Position numbers and translations under genes: made by a program. Below are positions 1-10,343 of a stretch of DNA of 64,000 nt, in pieces. This DNA comes from Bacillus sp. FJAT-49736. Lineage in GTDB: Bacteria; Bacillota; Bacilli; Bacillales; Bacillaceae_C. The number at the start of each line of letters is the position of its first letter. Position 1 is the first letter of the stretch. The stretch is taken from the NCBI RefSeq assembly GCF_018343615.1, contig NZ_JAGYPI010000001.1, positions 1,320,960 to 1,384,959 of the forward strand, read 5' to 3'. Below the pieces are notes generated by a model, which saw only the letters and a program-made list of their open reading frames with translations, had not been told where the DNA came from and searched no databases.

Positions 1-472
1 CGCCACTCACTTAGGCTATGGTCTTTGGTTTAATGAAGAAGAAGTAAATATAGTTGGTGCGAGAGCTGCTGGTGTAAAAGGTATTAATTTAAAAGAAGGA
101 GATTATGTTGTCTCCGGAAAAATCGTCTCCAATCAAGAAACCAATTATATTTTCATTGCTACCCAAAGAGGTGCAACAAAGAAAATGAAAATAACAGAGT
201 TTGATAAAGCAACAAGAGCAAAACGTGGGGTTGTAATGCTAAGAGAACTGAAAAGTAACCCTCACCGAATTGCTGCCATGGACGTCGTTGAAAATAGCGA
301 TATCATATATGTGAGAACTGCACAAAATAACATCGAAAGCGTAAATATCGCTGAAATGCGAGCAAATGACCGCTACTCCAATGGCTCCTTCCTATTTGAT
401 GAAACCGAAAACGGTTTGACAGAAGAAATGTGGAAGGAATTAGTATTAAAAAAAGAGAATGTAAATGAATAA
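1..472 (+). CDS. parC: DNA topoisomerase IV subunit A, C-terminal end (partial)
   Basis: The reading frame is open from base 2 to the stop at 470-472; the gene begins before the window. The visible ~156 residues are the end of the C-terminal beta-pinwheel domain that wraps DNA in type IIA topoisomerases. Blade-like repeats with an R-G-A/R-G-V pattern are seen (GARAAGVKGINL, ATQRGATKKM, RAKRGVVMLREL). The tail WKELVLKK and the blade spacing fit ParC of Bacillus better than GyrA, but the catalytic tyrosine domain is outside the window, so ParC versus GyrA rests on the tail alone. ParC with ParE decatenates daughter chromosomes. A terminator follows 13 bases after the stop. Confidence 0.85.
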   Translation, partial: ATHLGYGLWFNEEEVNIVGARAAGVKGINLKEGDYVVSGKIVSNQETNYIFIATQRGATKKMKITEFDKATRAKRGVVMLRELKSNPHRIAAMDVVENSDIIYVRTAQNNIESVNIAEMRANDRYSNGSFLFDETENGLTEEMWKELVLKKENVNE

Positions 473-484
473 TACATTTTAAAG

Positions 485-518
485 GAGCTTGTCATATTAT
501 TATGACAGGCTCTTTTTT
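485..518 (+). terminator. Rho-independent terminator of parC
   Basis: An 11-bp stem (485-495 with 502-512, one G-T pair) and a 6-nt loop are followed by TTTTTT. It closes the parC transcript just ahead of the next gene. Confidence 0.85.
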
Positions 519-591
519 ATGGAGGAAAAAGTTACATACTTTCTTACTAATTGCCAATAATAAAAAAATCAACTTAAAGGGGAAGTGTAAG

Positions 592-1350
592 ATGAAAAAA
601 GAATATCTGTTAGCACTTACAGCCTTTTTCATGCTTAGCTTTACAACAGTCGCTATCACATACGCTGGAGAAGAAGCAGCTCCTGCAAGCATTATTATTA
701 AAACATATAACAAGGATGTTAATGGAGATGGAAAAAAAGAAAAAATTCTTTTAAAAGGAATGCCTTATCAACAAGGCCATTCCTATTTCCAAAAAATTTG
801 GTCTGAAATTGTGATTCCTAAACATCCTTTAGTTACTCTCCCATACAAAGCAGGAATGGCGCCAAAGCTTGAATTTGCAGATATAAATCATGATAAGGTT
901 AAAGATATAATCAGTTCGAGCGCAACAGGAGGAAGTGCAGGGCTCTATCATTACAGAATTAATTCCTTAAAAGATAACCAGATCACGAATATACCTCTAC
1001 CAGCTCCTTTAAATCTCCAAGGTCAATTTGAAAATAGTTATAAAGCTTTCATTAATATTGGAGATACAAAGGAAATCATCCGTTTAGATTTAGCGAAGAG
1101 AAAGAAGGATTATATAAGATTAGGTTTATTTCAGGATAACGGAAAATTAAATGAGCCTACTGAGCTAATAATCGCCCCTGTTGCACAATATAAAACTGTT
1201 AAAATAAAAGGAAAAAAGGGGTATGGACTAAAATCATACAGACAAATTAGCGGCGCCTATCACGCTGATCTTATCGGTGTTCTGGAAGCTACTTGGTATT
1301 ACGATAATGGTAAATGGAACTTGGTTAAAACACAATGGAATGAAAGGTAA
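592..1350 (+). CDS. Secreted protein with calcium-loop-like repeats, unknown function
   Basis: 252 residues. The start at 592 is chosen because AAAGGGGAAG lies 8 bases upstream and the protein then opens with a signal peptide (MKKEY, hydrophobic core, cleavage likely after TYAGEE). The frame is open further upstream to 502, but that part would run through the parC terminator. The mature part has two acidic Asp-rich loops, DVNGDGKKEK (about residues 41-50) and ADINHDKVKD (about 100-109), like those in FG-GAP/VCBS-type beta-propeller or dockerin-like calcium sites. It is probably exported and cell-wall associated or free. No enzyme motif was recognised. It appears to be transcribed alone. Confidence 0.7.
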   Translation: MKKEYLLALTAFFMLSFTTVAITYAGEEAAPASIIIKTYNKDVNGDGKKEKILLKGMPYQQGHSYFQKIWSEIVIPKHPLVTLPYKAGMAPKLEFADINHDKVKDIISSSATGGSAGLYHYRINSLKDNQITNIPLPAPLNLQGQFENSYKAFINIGDTKEIIRLDLAKRKKDYIRLGLFQDNGKLNEPTELIIAPVAQYKTVKIKGKKGYGLKSYRQISGAYHADLIGVLEATWYYDNGKWNLVKTQWNER

Positions 1351-1454
1351 GTTTATTTCATCTCTAAAGTTGTTTAGAATCATTGGAAATTGGTAACCGT
1401 TTATAGGCAAGTATCATATACTGAGATAAGTATTCATTAAGGGGGATGCTTATC

Positions 1455-1925
1455 GTGGGCAAATTTCAAGCTGATACATTATCCGTAAATATTGCTCCTC
1501 CAGCTACTGCCTTTTTCCCATTAGAAGGACGCAAATACACATTATCACAGTCTGAATTCACCGGTAAATTTTCTTTATTCATCAGCAATCAATATAGTAT
1601 TGCTTCCATTAATCCTCAATTAACGACCATTCTTAAAGCGGAATGGATTACATTTTTAGGGGAATATGCACTAAAAGGAATAATTAGCTTAGGCGGTTCA
1701 GAAAATGATGAAAGACTTACACAGGTCCGATATATGATTTATCAAAAGGAGCTACCAGAATTAATACGTTTACTCATTATGGCCGATAATCAATTTTTGA
1801 AAAATTATCCTTTGCTATTAGATTCACCTATCATTATCCAATATGATAGTCCATTTCAGGAATTCAATGGAACCGTTCACCTTGGTACCCCAAGACAATT
1901 TTTATTAAAACCTGTTATAACATAG
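1455..1925 (+). CDS. Staygreen-family protein
   Basis: About 156 residues if it starts at the GTG at 1455. An ATG at 1446 is in frame but sits directly on the AAGGGGG ribosome site (1439-1444), so GTG is preferred. Family signs are RKYTLSQSEFTGKFSLFIS near residue 25, then a tryptophan in AEW, QVRYMIYQKELPELIRLL in the middle, and SPIIIQYDSPFQEFN plus a final G near the end. These match the order of blocks in staygreen (SGR) proteins. Plant SGR removes Mg from chlorophyll. Bacterial members occur in non-photosynthetic Bacillaceae, where the natural substrate is not established. The gene stands alone, with its own terminator at 1939. Confidence 0.75.
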   Translation: MGKFQADTLSVNIAPPATAFFPLEGRKYTLSQSEFTGKFSLFISNQYSIASINPQLTTILKAEWITFLGEYALKGIISLGGSENDERLTQVRYMIYQKELPELIRLLIMADNQFLKNYPLLLDSPIIIQYDSPFQEFNGTVHLGTPRQFLLKPVIT

Positions 1926-1938
1926 TTAATCTAAGATT

Positions 1939-1982
1939 AAGAACATGAGAGAGTATTATTACTTTTTCATGTTCTTTTATTT
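1939..1982 (+). terminator. Rho-independent terminator after staygreen gene
   Basis: AAGAACATGA (1939-1948) pairs with TCATGTTCTT (1967-1976) and is followed by a T-rich stretch. Confidence 0.75.
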
Positions 1983-3764
<1,782 letters not shown>

Positions 3765-3882
3765 AAGAACAGATGTTAAGAATATAAATTGAAATATCCA
3801 CGAAAACATCATTTTTTCTGAAGGTAAAATACGAATCTTATGTTATTTCCATAGCTGTGTAAAAGTTAAGGCTGAAATCATT

Positions 3883-3928
3883 ACACAATTATAAATTAGA
3901 CAAACTAGTTTATAATTGTGTTTTTTTT
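3883..3928 (+). terminator. Rho-independent terminator of glpK
   Basis: A 13-bp AT-rich stem (3883-3895 with 3909-3921) is followed by eight T. The ~140 bases between it and the next gene show no further feature. Confidence 0.8.
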
Positions 3929-4074
3929 GTGATTTTTCATATTCCCGGGAATAGTAATTAACTATTGTATGGAACACTTGAAAAAGTTAGGATATTTTCT
4001 TTTTTCACTGACCACTTTTGTCAGGGTTGACGTTATAAAATAAAAGGGACAATTAATTAAGGAGGTGACCAACA

Positions 4075-4539
4075 ATGGTCATGTCATTGGAGCAATTTCG
4101 CAAAATATTGGAAGGGAATCGTCGTTTAACCGTTCGAACCATTGAGGCTTTCCCTGAAAACAAGTTATTCACCTATGCACCGGTCGTACCACTACGGCCA
4201 TTCTCAAAAATGATTATAGAAATACTAGATATTGAAAGGGCATATATACGCGGGGTCGCTCTCGGTGAATGGGAATATAGCCCATCCTTTGCTGGTATTT
4301 CTACCAAAGAGGAACTTTTAGATGGTTGTCATGAAACAAAGGAAGATGTGCAAAAATGGTGGTCAAATATAACCGAGGAAAGGTTGTACACCGTAGAAAA
4401 AGATCCCTTTTTCGGTGGAGAAATGAGTCATTTCGAACGACTACATGGTGCATTGGAAAATGAAATCCACCATCGCGGCCAAGGCTTTATTTATTTACGT
4501 TTACTTGGGATTGAACCGCCAGCGTTTTGGGAGAGATAG
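4075..4539 (+). CDS. DinB/YfiT-family protein
   Basis: 154 residues. AGGAGGTGA at 4061 sets the start at 4075; an in-frame ATG at 4081 is also possible. The protein has the four-helix-bundle pattern of DinB-like proteins, with the C-terminal signature NEIHHRGQGFIYLRLLGIEPP near residue 130, where His residues normally bind a divalent metal. Bacterial members include damage-induced DinB and metal-dependent bacillithiol or mycothiol transferases, so a thiol-transfer role is possible but unproven. The remains of an SDR gene lie directly downstream and may once have been co-transcribed. Confidence 0.8.
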   Translation: MVMSLEQFRKILEGNRRLTVRTIEAFPENKLFTYAPVVPLRPFSKMIIEILDIERAYIRGVALGEWEYSPSFAGISTKEELLDGCHETKEDVQKWWSNITEERLYTVEKDPFFGGEMSHFERLHGALENEIHHRGQGFIYLRLLGIEPPAFWER

Positions 4540-4555
4540 TAAAAAGGGATAACAT

Positions 4556-5037
4556 ATGGGTTGTTTAAATGGAAATGTAGCAATAATTAAAGGGGCAGCA
4601 ATGGGAATGGGAGTTCTGAAGCAAAAGTTGACGCAACAGTTCAAATGGAGATGAATGAATGGAATAAGATTTTGGATATTAATTTGAATAGTTGTGTAAT
4701 CGGAATGAAATACGTGGTTCCTGAAAAAAAAGCAGGAGGCGGTTCGATCGTTAATATTTCTTCGAATTACAGCCTTGTTGGTATTGCAGGTACAAGTCCA
4801 TATACCTCTGCTAAAGGGGCATATGGAAAAGATAAGATTCATGTAAATTCCGAACACCCTGGAATCATGTTTACACCAATGACATTACCAATGATGGAAG
4901 AAGGTGATGCTCTACATAAAACGTATACACAGCTTCGTACTTTGGTGAACCAGAGGATATTGCATATGGTGTACATTCTTTCTTCTGACGAATCCCGTTT
5001 TATGACTGGTTCTGAATTAGTTATTGACAGTGGATAG
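4556..5037 (+). pseudogene. Decayed short-chain dehydrogenase (SDR) gene
   Basis: The pieces of a classical glucose-dehydrogenase-like SDR are present but broken. 4556-4614 encodes the N-terminal Rossmann strand (MGCLNGNVAII, then GAAMGMG, with Lys replacing the usual Thr). The reading frame then shifts, and about 90 residues are missing before a segment resuming at EMNEWNKILDINLNS. The catalytic Ser region (IVNISS) and YTSAKGA follow. About a dozen residues after the active-site Lys are deleted before KDKIHVNSEHPG. Near 4935-4985 two compensating frame changes occur: the expected FGEPEDIAYGV is readable only in another frame, before YILSSDESRFMTGSELVIDSG resumes. It is not a working enzyme. 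Confidence 0.85.
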
Positions 5038-5101
5038 ACAGCTCTATAATCCAATCCTAGTTTGCATACTATTAAAAAATAGAGTGTTCATTTAGTGAAC
5101 A

Positions 5102-5145
5102 AAATACAGAGACTCCCAAAAGGGGAGTCTCTGTATTTTATTAAA
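5102..5145. terminator. Strong bidirectional terminator
   Basis: AAATACAGAGACTCCC (5102-5117) pairs with GGGGAGTCTCTGTATTTT (5122-5139). T-rich flanks on both sides suit both the converging SDR remnant and the minus-strand small spore gene at 5169. Confidence 0.85.
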
Positions 5146-5168
5146 ACATTGATAAATTTTAGATTAAC

Positions 5169-5297
5169 TTAAGCCCAGCAAACTGCACCAATGATAATTA
5201 AAAGAATAAACAGCACAACAATAAGTGCAAATCCGGCACCCATACCTGTTGGAGCAACTGGATAAGCGTATCCGCGTCTGCATCCACCGCAAAACAT
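5169..5297 (-). CDS. YjcZ-family sporulation membrane protein
   Basis: 42 residues, beginning MFCGGCRRGYAYPVAP and followed by one transmembrane helix ([20 protein letters not shown]) ending in CWA. The glycine/tyrosine-rich head plus a single [15 protein letters not shown] helix is the hallmark of the YjcZ family of very small spore-associated proteins in Bacillus. The ribosome site GAGGTGA lies 7-8 bases ahead of the ATG at 5297. It lies downstream of a paralogue on the same strand (start 5450) with a 33-bp gap, so the two are probably co-transcribed during sporulation. It is too short for most gene callers. Confidence 0.85.
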   Translation of the reverse strand: MFCGGCRRGYAYPVAPTGMGAGFALIVVLFILLIIIGAVCWA

Positions 5298-5330
5298 AAC
5301 ATTCACCTCAAATAAAAAATATATTTTCCA

Positions 5331-5450
5331 TTAATAAGCCATACCACCGCCATAGCCGCCTCCAACAAAAGCTGCACCGACAATGATAAGCAAGATAAAT
5401 AGAACAACAATTAAAGCAAATCCTGCTCCGTATCCTCCGCCATCAGACAT
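5331..5450 (-). CDS. YjcZ-family sporulation membrane protein (second copy)
   Basis: 39 residues: [10 protein letters not shown], then the same [17 protein letters not shown] helix, then a Gly/Tyr tail ([10 protein letters not shown]). AAGGAGGG lies 6-8 bases before the ATG. It is a paralogue of the gene at 5169-5297: the helix is nearly identical while the heads and tails differ. Expression in the forespore or mother cell is likely from family knowledge, but no sigma-factor box was assigned here. Confidence 0.85.
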   Translation of the reverse strand: MSDGGGYGAGFALIVVLFILLIIVGAAFVGGGYGGGMAY

Positions 5451-6116
5451 TCATAAACCCTCCTTTTTATTAGGGATAAAATAGGATATGTCGAAATAGG
5501 GAAAGGTGGAAAGGCACCAAACTAATTTTAAAAAGCAATGAAAAAATTGATTTAAAAGACCATGCTGACATTACGTGGATATTATCCAATAAGACATCTT
5601 ATGGAAAGGAAATTACAAAAGAGTTATAAATAAGATCTAATTAAGGAGCATGAAGATGTAGAAATAGTTGATGAGTCTATATATGGATTTAAAATTCATC
5701 CTAAATAATTTTCAGTTAAAAGAGGGGACAAGTAAACAAATAATTAAGATATGAATTCGAGGTAATTAAATGCAGGGCATAAACACAGTTTTTAGGAAAG
5801 GAGAACTATTCATCTATCCAAATTTAGATCCGAAATGTATAAATCTTTAGATTACCTTACAACAGGATTTATTAAGTTTAAAAAGTAAATTCTGTTATAC
5901 AGTGATCCAATTCGCGTGTCTTTCATTCTTTAACCGAAAATGGGAAAGTGTGAGAAAATGTACAAGAAAAAAATTGATATATTTTCACCAATTCCATTCG
6001 TAAAAATGATGTTTTTAAATTAATATCCAAGATTTTAACTTATACATGCATAAACTGATACTGAACTTAAGACCTCTTGAAAAAGATATCTTCAATTTGT
6101 ATAACTTGTTCCCAAT
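5451..6116. other. Gene-poor AT-rich stretch with possible coding remnants
   Basis: No intact gene was seen. Around 5550-5706 (+) there are two out-of-phase fragments, DHADITWILSNKTSYGKEITKEL split from DLIKEHEDVEIVDESIYGF, that read like one small protein broken by a frame change and stop codons. I cannot assign a family. A short stretch at about 5696-5740 resembles 6855-6895 on the far side of the methyltransferase gene. Confidence 0.35.
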
Positions 6117-6148
6117 GTATCAGACTTGGTCTGATACTTACGATATAA
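6117..6148 (+). promoter_or_regulatory. Inverted repeat beside a putative -10 box, upstream of the methyltransferase gene
   Basis: GTATCAGAC-TTG-GTCTGATAC (6117-6137) is a perfect 9-bp inverted repeat. TATAAT follows at 6143-6148, 58 bases before the ATG. The arrangement, an operator overlapping the spacer and -35 zone, suggests repressor control. No regulator gene is adjacent. Confidence 0.55.
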
Positions 6149-6205
6149 TGGCGTAATATTTGATTCAATATCTATATTTTATCTTTTCTGAATGGTGGTT
6201 ATTTA

Positions 6206-6826
6206 ATGGAATATGATTGTAATAAGGCATTTACAGAAGCGTTCTATAAAGTTGATAAAATTACAAATACGTATAAAGATGTTCAATGGGGAAGTGACGA
6301 AAGTCAAAAAATAAGATTTCATTATTTAAATAAGCTTTTTAAATCAGACAATAAAGAGAGAGCTTCATTACTTGACGTTGGCTGTGGGATTGCACATTAT
6401 TATGATTTTTTGTTGGATGGAAAATTCACCAACATTCAATACACTGGTTTGGATATCCAAAAAAGTTTTATCGAATACGCAAGCGAAAAACATCGTAATA
6501 GTATATTCATAAATAAGTCTCTTTTTGAACTTGAAACTGATAAAAAGTATGATTATGTAGTTGCCTCTGGAACTTTTAATGTAACACTGCCAAATGTAAA
6601 CATGTACCAATATATCAAGCAATGTATCGATAAGATGTATGACCTTTGCAATAAGGGTATTGCGTTTAATTTATTATCCTCCAATACACCGAAGGAATAT
6701 ATGGGTGATAAAGAAACTTATTTCAATCCAATTGAGATTTTAAAGCTATGTTTCGAGCACACTAACAAAATAGATCTATACCATTCATATAAAATAAATG
6801 ATTTCACAATTATTATTTTTAAATAA
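6206..6826 (+). CDS. Class I SAM-dependent methyltransferase
   Basis: 206 residues. Motif I is LLDVGCGIAHYYDFL (about residues 55-69), motif II is YTGLDIQKSFIEYA, and motif IV/post-I is KKYDYVVASGTFNV, so the SAM-binding Rossmann fold is complete. The substrate is unknown; small-molecule or secondary-metabolite methylation is as likely as any. Only a weak GGTGG ribosome site precedes the ATG. The gene is more AT-rich than the surrounding core genes and stands alone among remnants, with an inverted-repeat operator in front and its own terminator behind. This looks like an acquired gene. Confidence 0.8.
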   Translation: MEYDCNKAFTEAFYKVDKITNTYKDVQWGSDESQKIRFHYLNKLFKSDNKERASLLDVGCGIAHYYDFLLDGKFTNIQYTGLDIQKSFIEYASEKHRNSIFINKSLFELETDKKYDYVVASGTFNVTLPNVNMYQYIKQCIDKMYDLCNKGIAFNLLSSNTPKEYMGDKETYFNPIEILKLCFEHTNKIDLYHSYKINDFTIIIFK

Positions 6827-6899
6827 TTCAAATCTCAATTAGGAATAATAGTTAACCCTAATTATTTCCAGTTGAGAAGAGGGATGCAAACAAATCAAA

Positions 6900-6937
6900 G
6901 TGATCTAATTTAGTAGTAGCTAATTAGATCACATTTT
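6900..6937 (+). terminator. Terminator of the methyltransferase gene
   Basis: GTGATCTAATT (6900-6910) pairs perfectly with AATTAGATCAC (6922-6932), followed by ATTTTA. Confidence 0.65.
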
Positions 6938-7265
6938 AGAGATAAAAGATAGAGAAGTATATATACAACTTTGTTTCATTTTATGTTATATATACAATTT
7001 GGCAGCGCAAATCTGTTTAATATGTATCAAATTTGGTTCACAAAATTATAGATTAACGTATTTTGTGATTTAAAAAAAGGAATTGTACGCAACTTAGCTT
7101 CAACATACATCAGGATTGATTTAGTTCAAAAATTTTATTCTGTCTCATTATTTAAAGTATTCTTTTGATATGAGACAGATTTTTATTTATTTCATGCGCT
7201 TCCTATAATATATATTATGTCGGGGGCGTTAAAGGAAAACAAAAGATTTTCTTTTATGGTTCCTT
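6938..7265. other. Intergenic, with a direct repeat and a hairpin
   Basis: TATATATACAA-type direct repeats lie at 6958-6974 and 6985-7002. CTGTCTCAT (7140-7148) pairs with ATGAGACAG (7170-7178) followed by ATTTTTATTT, which is terminator-like on the plus strand although no plus-strand gene is near. No coding signal was seen. Confidence 0.45.
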
Positions 7266-7637
7266 CTACTCTACTCTGTGTCTATAACTGCTATTTTTTA
7301 TACTCTTTAAATCAATAAATTGAACGCTATATTCAATTACATCATTAATATATAATTGATGATCACTAGCAAATTTTTTAACAGCTTCTAATAATTCCTT
7401 GTCATATGTAGTTTTATATTGAACTCTGTCCTTCGGTCTAGAATCCTTATTAAAAGTAATCACCCCTTGAGATAAAACGCTTCTTAAACCATTTTCAATT
7501 AGATAATTTATATGTGAATCATTCTCTGTTGCTAAGGCTTGTAATTGATCTAAAATGGATTTACTAACGTTTGTCCTAAATTTAATTCTGGATTTATCTT
7601 GTGTATGTACTAAATTACCATTAATTAATTTCCACAT
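7266..7637 (-). CDS. Two-module ribbon-helix-helix-like protein
   Basis: 123 residues with an internal duplication. Module 1 (about residues 16-55) reads KSRIKFRTNVSKSILDQLQALA...INYLIENGL. Module 2 (about 68-108) reads KDRVQYKTTYDKELLEAVKKFA...INDVIEYSV. Each has a basic beta strand, then helix, turn and helix, as in MetJ/Arc/CopG-type DNA-binding folds, so one chain could form a pseudo-dimer. The ribosome site AAAGGAG precedes the ATG at 7637. It lies 13 bases downstream of a broken endonuclease-like gene and probably shared its transcript. DNA binding is inferred, not shown. Confidence 0.65.
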   Translation of the reverse strand: MWKLINGNLVHTQDKSRIKFRTNVSKSILDQLQALATENDSHINYLIENGLRSVLSQGVITFNKDSRPKDRVQYKTTYDKELLEAVKKFASDHQLYINDVIEYSVQFIDLKSIKNSSYRHRVE

Positions 7638-7650
7638 ATTAAGAACTCCT

Positions 7651-7935
<285 letters not shown>

Positions 7936-8264
7936 ATGAATCTATTTATATTATAAGAACAAACGTTTCTGTATTCAAGTGGAATACTTTAAAAATCAGA
8001 TCATTGTTAATCCCTAACTATTCATTTCATTATCAATAACTTAGAAGAAATAATGAATAAACTGTGGACGGATCTCTTGTTTCCTAAAATAAAACATGGG
8101 ATCCGTCCCCTAATTTTTTAATGATTGAGCTAATGTTTCTTTTCCGTAACTATATTTTCAAAAACCAAATCCCTTTACAATAAACAGCACGATAGATAAA
8201 ACAGTTATTTATGAATTTCATCATTGCGATGCACGGAATTTTTGTATATATTTTTTCATAATAA
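7936..8264. other. Intergenic, with an orphan hairpin
   Basis: GGACGGATC (8067-8075) pairs with GGATCCGTCC (about 8099-8108), followed by CCTAATTTTTTAA on the plus strand. It looks like a terminator with no matching plus-strand gene. The remainder shows no coding sequence. Confidence 0.4.
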
Positions 8265-8552
8265 TCACCAAGGCCACTCAGGAATGGGTAATCCCACACA
8301 AACTCCACATGTTTTTGTCGGTCCAACTGCACAATATTTTCTAGTGTAGGGGTTATAACAAGCATCACGACAAACCAAAACGACTCCAGCACAATTTTTG
8401 AAATGATTATTTATTCTAATTGATTCTGGAGGACAATCCTTATAACCACAATCTTCAACAGTTGTAAAATGTTGTTGAATGGGATATGGATATGCATATT
8501 GACTTGGAAAATAAGGTGACGTAAAGGAGGAATCTCTATAATAATAGTTCAT
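8265..8552 (-). CDS. Cysteine-rich small protein, possible spore coat component
   Basis: 95 residues. The ATG at 8552 is chosen because TGAGGTG lies 6 bases upstream; a GTG at 8561 overlaps that site. The N-terminal third is rich in Tyr/Pro/Phe (MNYYYRDSSFTSPYFPSQY), and the rest holds eight Cys (DCGYKDCPP, NCAG, VCRDAC, KYC, TCGVC). No signal peptide is seen. Tyr-rich, Cys-rich small proteins are common in spore coats, where they cross-link, but I recognise no named family. The gene is monocistronic. Confidence 0.6.
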   Translation of the reverse strand: MNYYYRDSSFTSPYFPSQYAYPYPIQQHFTTVEDCGYKDCPPESIRINNHFKNCAGVVLVCRDACYNPYTRKYCAVGPTKTCGVCVGLPIPEWPW

Positions 8553-8944
8553 ACAAAACACCTCATTATGATTTAATTTATTTTATTTTATTTTATGTGA
8601 GGTATTTGTCCTAAAACTGTGGTTTTGTCTATTACATAATTGGTCTGTTCCTATTATTAAATAAGTTAATAGTCACGTAATAAAGAGCACTTCATAATTA
8701 AAATGGATACAGGCAATGAATTGGACAGAATATTGTCTCTTTTATTTGTCTAGAATTACACTTTATTAATAAAATATGTATACTAGATTTTTTCATTTAA
8801 GAATTTAGTCTTTTACTATGTAAAGAAAATCCTGATTTTTTTCGAAGAATCAGGATTTTCAAATCTTAAAATTTGATAACAAGGTATCGGTATAAATTTG
8901 TTTTGTTTTAGAACTATTTAGTAGCAAATGCTAAAGTGGCTATC
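8553..8944. other. Intergenic, with a bidirectional terminator at 8825-8860
   Basis: GAAAATCCTGATT (8825-8837) pairs exactly with AATCAGGATTTTC (8848-8860). On the minus strand it would end the transcript of the DUF2231 gene. Nothing else was seen. Confidence 0.6.
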
Positions 8945-9418
8945 CTATCTATGTTCAGAATAGCTCTTAGGAGGATTAACATATTTACCGTCTATTTTCA
9001 CACCAATTCCCTGATCATATACCATTTTGCCACCAAAGTACCCTACTGATAGGATTCCAACTGCGCATATTAAAGATAATATAGTTCCTATTGCTAGCCA
9101 CTGTTTTATCATTTCCTTCTTTTTTATCACAAAGAAAAATCGGAATGCTGCAACAAGAAAAGAAAACCAAGTGGTAATAGTAGCTAATGTATCATGGTAA
9201 TGAAAGTTATTCGTATTTCCGCGTGCATCGTGTTCAGGACCAGTTCCGATTGCCAACCAAGCACTTAAAAACGCAAGCAACCATAACCAATGTCCATTTC
9301 GGGATGCTGTTCGTTTAATAATAGCAAATAATAGATCATACAGTGCTAAAAGAGTAATAATGACTATAGGAAAGTGGACAACTATTGGATGTAGATGTGA
9401 AATAATTTCATTTATCAT
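8945..9418 (-). CDS. DUF2231-family membrane protein
   Basis: 157 residues with four predicted transmembrane helices (about residues 12-33, 44-58, 77-98, 108-128). The N-terminus HLHPIVVHFPIVIITLLALYD is the defining HP-x-x-VHFP motif of DUF2231, and a conserved FHYHDTLAT lies before helix 3. His residues in both motifs suggest metal or haem binding, but no function is established. The tail KIDGKYVNPPKSYSEHR is extracytoplasmic or cytoplasmic, undetermined. AAAGGAAG lies before the ATG at 9418. Confidence 0.8.
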   Translation of the reverse strand: MINEIISHLHPIVVHFPIVIITLLALYDLLFAIIKRTASRNGHWLWLLAFLSAWLAIGTGPEHDARGNTNNFHYHDTLATITTWFSFLVAAFRFFFVIKKKEMIKQWLAIGTILSLICAVGILSVGYFGGKMVYDQGIGVKIDGKYVNPPKSYSEHR

Positions 9419-9597
9419 TGTATTACTTCCTTTCTAATGGATTAATTTATGTTTATATAAAGAATATAAAAATTTTAAACTATAATATGAAATAAATAGT
9501 TTGATATATAGCTATTCAGGAATGAACTTACACCTATTGGTTCACGACTGCTTCAACTCTGCAATAAGTGTAAATGTGTTCGCCTAAGTATTAATTT

Positions 9598-10293
9598 TCA
9601 AGAAAAACTCCTTGCTAATAAAAATGCCGCTGCTGCAGCTAAGCCACCTACAATCATTGTCTCTAATCCACTATTAATGATGGCTGTTCCTGTAAACTTC
9701 CCTTTCAATCCTCCAAAAATAAAGAGGATGATTAAAGTGAGGATAACAGAAGCAATAAGGCCATCACTTGGAACTTTGACAAAAAAATAAGGTAATAAGG
9801 GTATAATTCCTCCTACAATATAAGAGAGGGCTATAGTAACAGCACTGATCCATGCTCTTGATTTATTTGGTTTTTCCAATCCTAATTCAAAACGCATCAT
9901 AAAATCTACCCATTTATCTGGAGATTGTTTCAGTTTTTGAACGATAGGTTCAATATGTTCTTCTTCTAAAGCGTATTCTCTAAACACAGCTCGGATCTCT
10001 TCCTCTTCTTTTTCCGGAAAGCGCTCTACTTCATCATATTCTCGCTTTAACTCTGAATGGTAGTGATCTGCATCTGATTTTGCCGCAAGATAGCCCCCAA
10101 GTCCCATAGCAATCGATCCGGCCGCGATTTCTGCCCCACCTGCAGTTAAAATCAATCCAGTTGATTGAACCGCTCCCGACAGTCCTGCTGCCAAAGCAAA
10201 AGGTACCGTTAAACCGTCAGACATGCCGATGACAATATCCCTGATCATATCATTTCCACTGAAATGCCGCTCAATATGTTGTGTTTCTACCAT
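9598..10293 (-). CDS. VIT1/CCC1-family iron/manganese transporter
   Basis: 231 residues. The first helix region IRDIVIGMSDGLTVPFALAAGL (residues 17-38) is the family signature, followed by AAGSIAMGLGGYLAAKSD, a charged cytoplasmic metal-binding helical domain (about 75-135, rich in Glu: KEEEEIRAVF, EEEHIEP), and three C-terminal helices. Plant VIT1 and yeast Ccc1 move Fe2+ or Mn2+ out of the cytosol; bacterial members are thought to export or detoxify these metals. The ribosome site AAAGGAGGA precedes the ATG at 10293. A 12-bp palindrome 51 bases upstream may be a metalloregulator site. Confidence 0.88.
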   Translation of the reverse strand: MVETQHIERHFSGNDMIRDIVIGMSDGLTVPFALAAGLSGAVQSTGLILTAGGAEIAAGSIAMGLGGYLAAKSDADHYHSELKREYDEVERFPEKEEEEIRAVFREYALEEEHIEPIVQKLKQSPDKWVDFMMRFELGLEKPNKSRAWISAVTIALSYIVGGIIPLLPYFFVKVPSDGLIASVILTLIILFIFGGLKGKFTGTAIINSGLETMIVGGLAAAAAFLLARSFS

Positions 10294-10343
10294 TCATTTG
10301 TCCTCCTTTCTTTATATGTATTTTTATGTTTTCACTAAATAAA

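Noticed and set aside
8064-8112. Terminator of a plus-strand gene
   Set aside because: The hairpin and T-run are good, but no plus-strand gene ends there, so it is only noted as an orphan hairpin.
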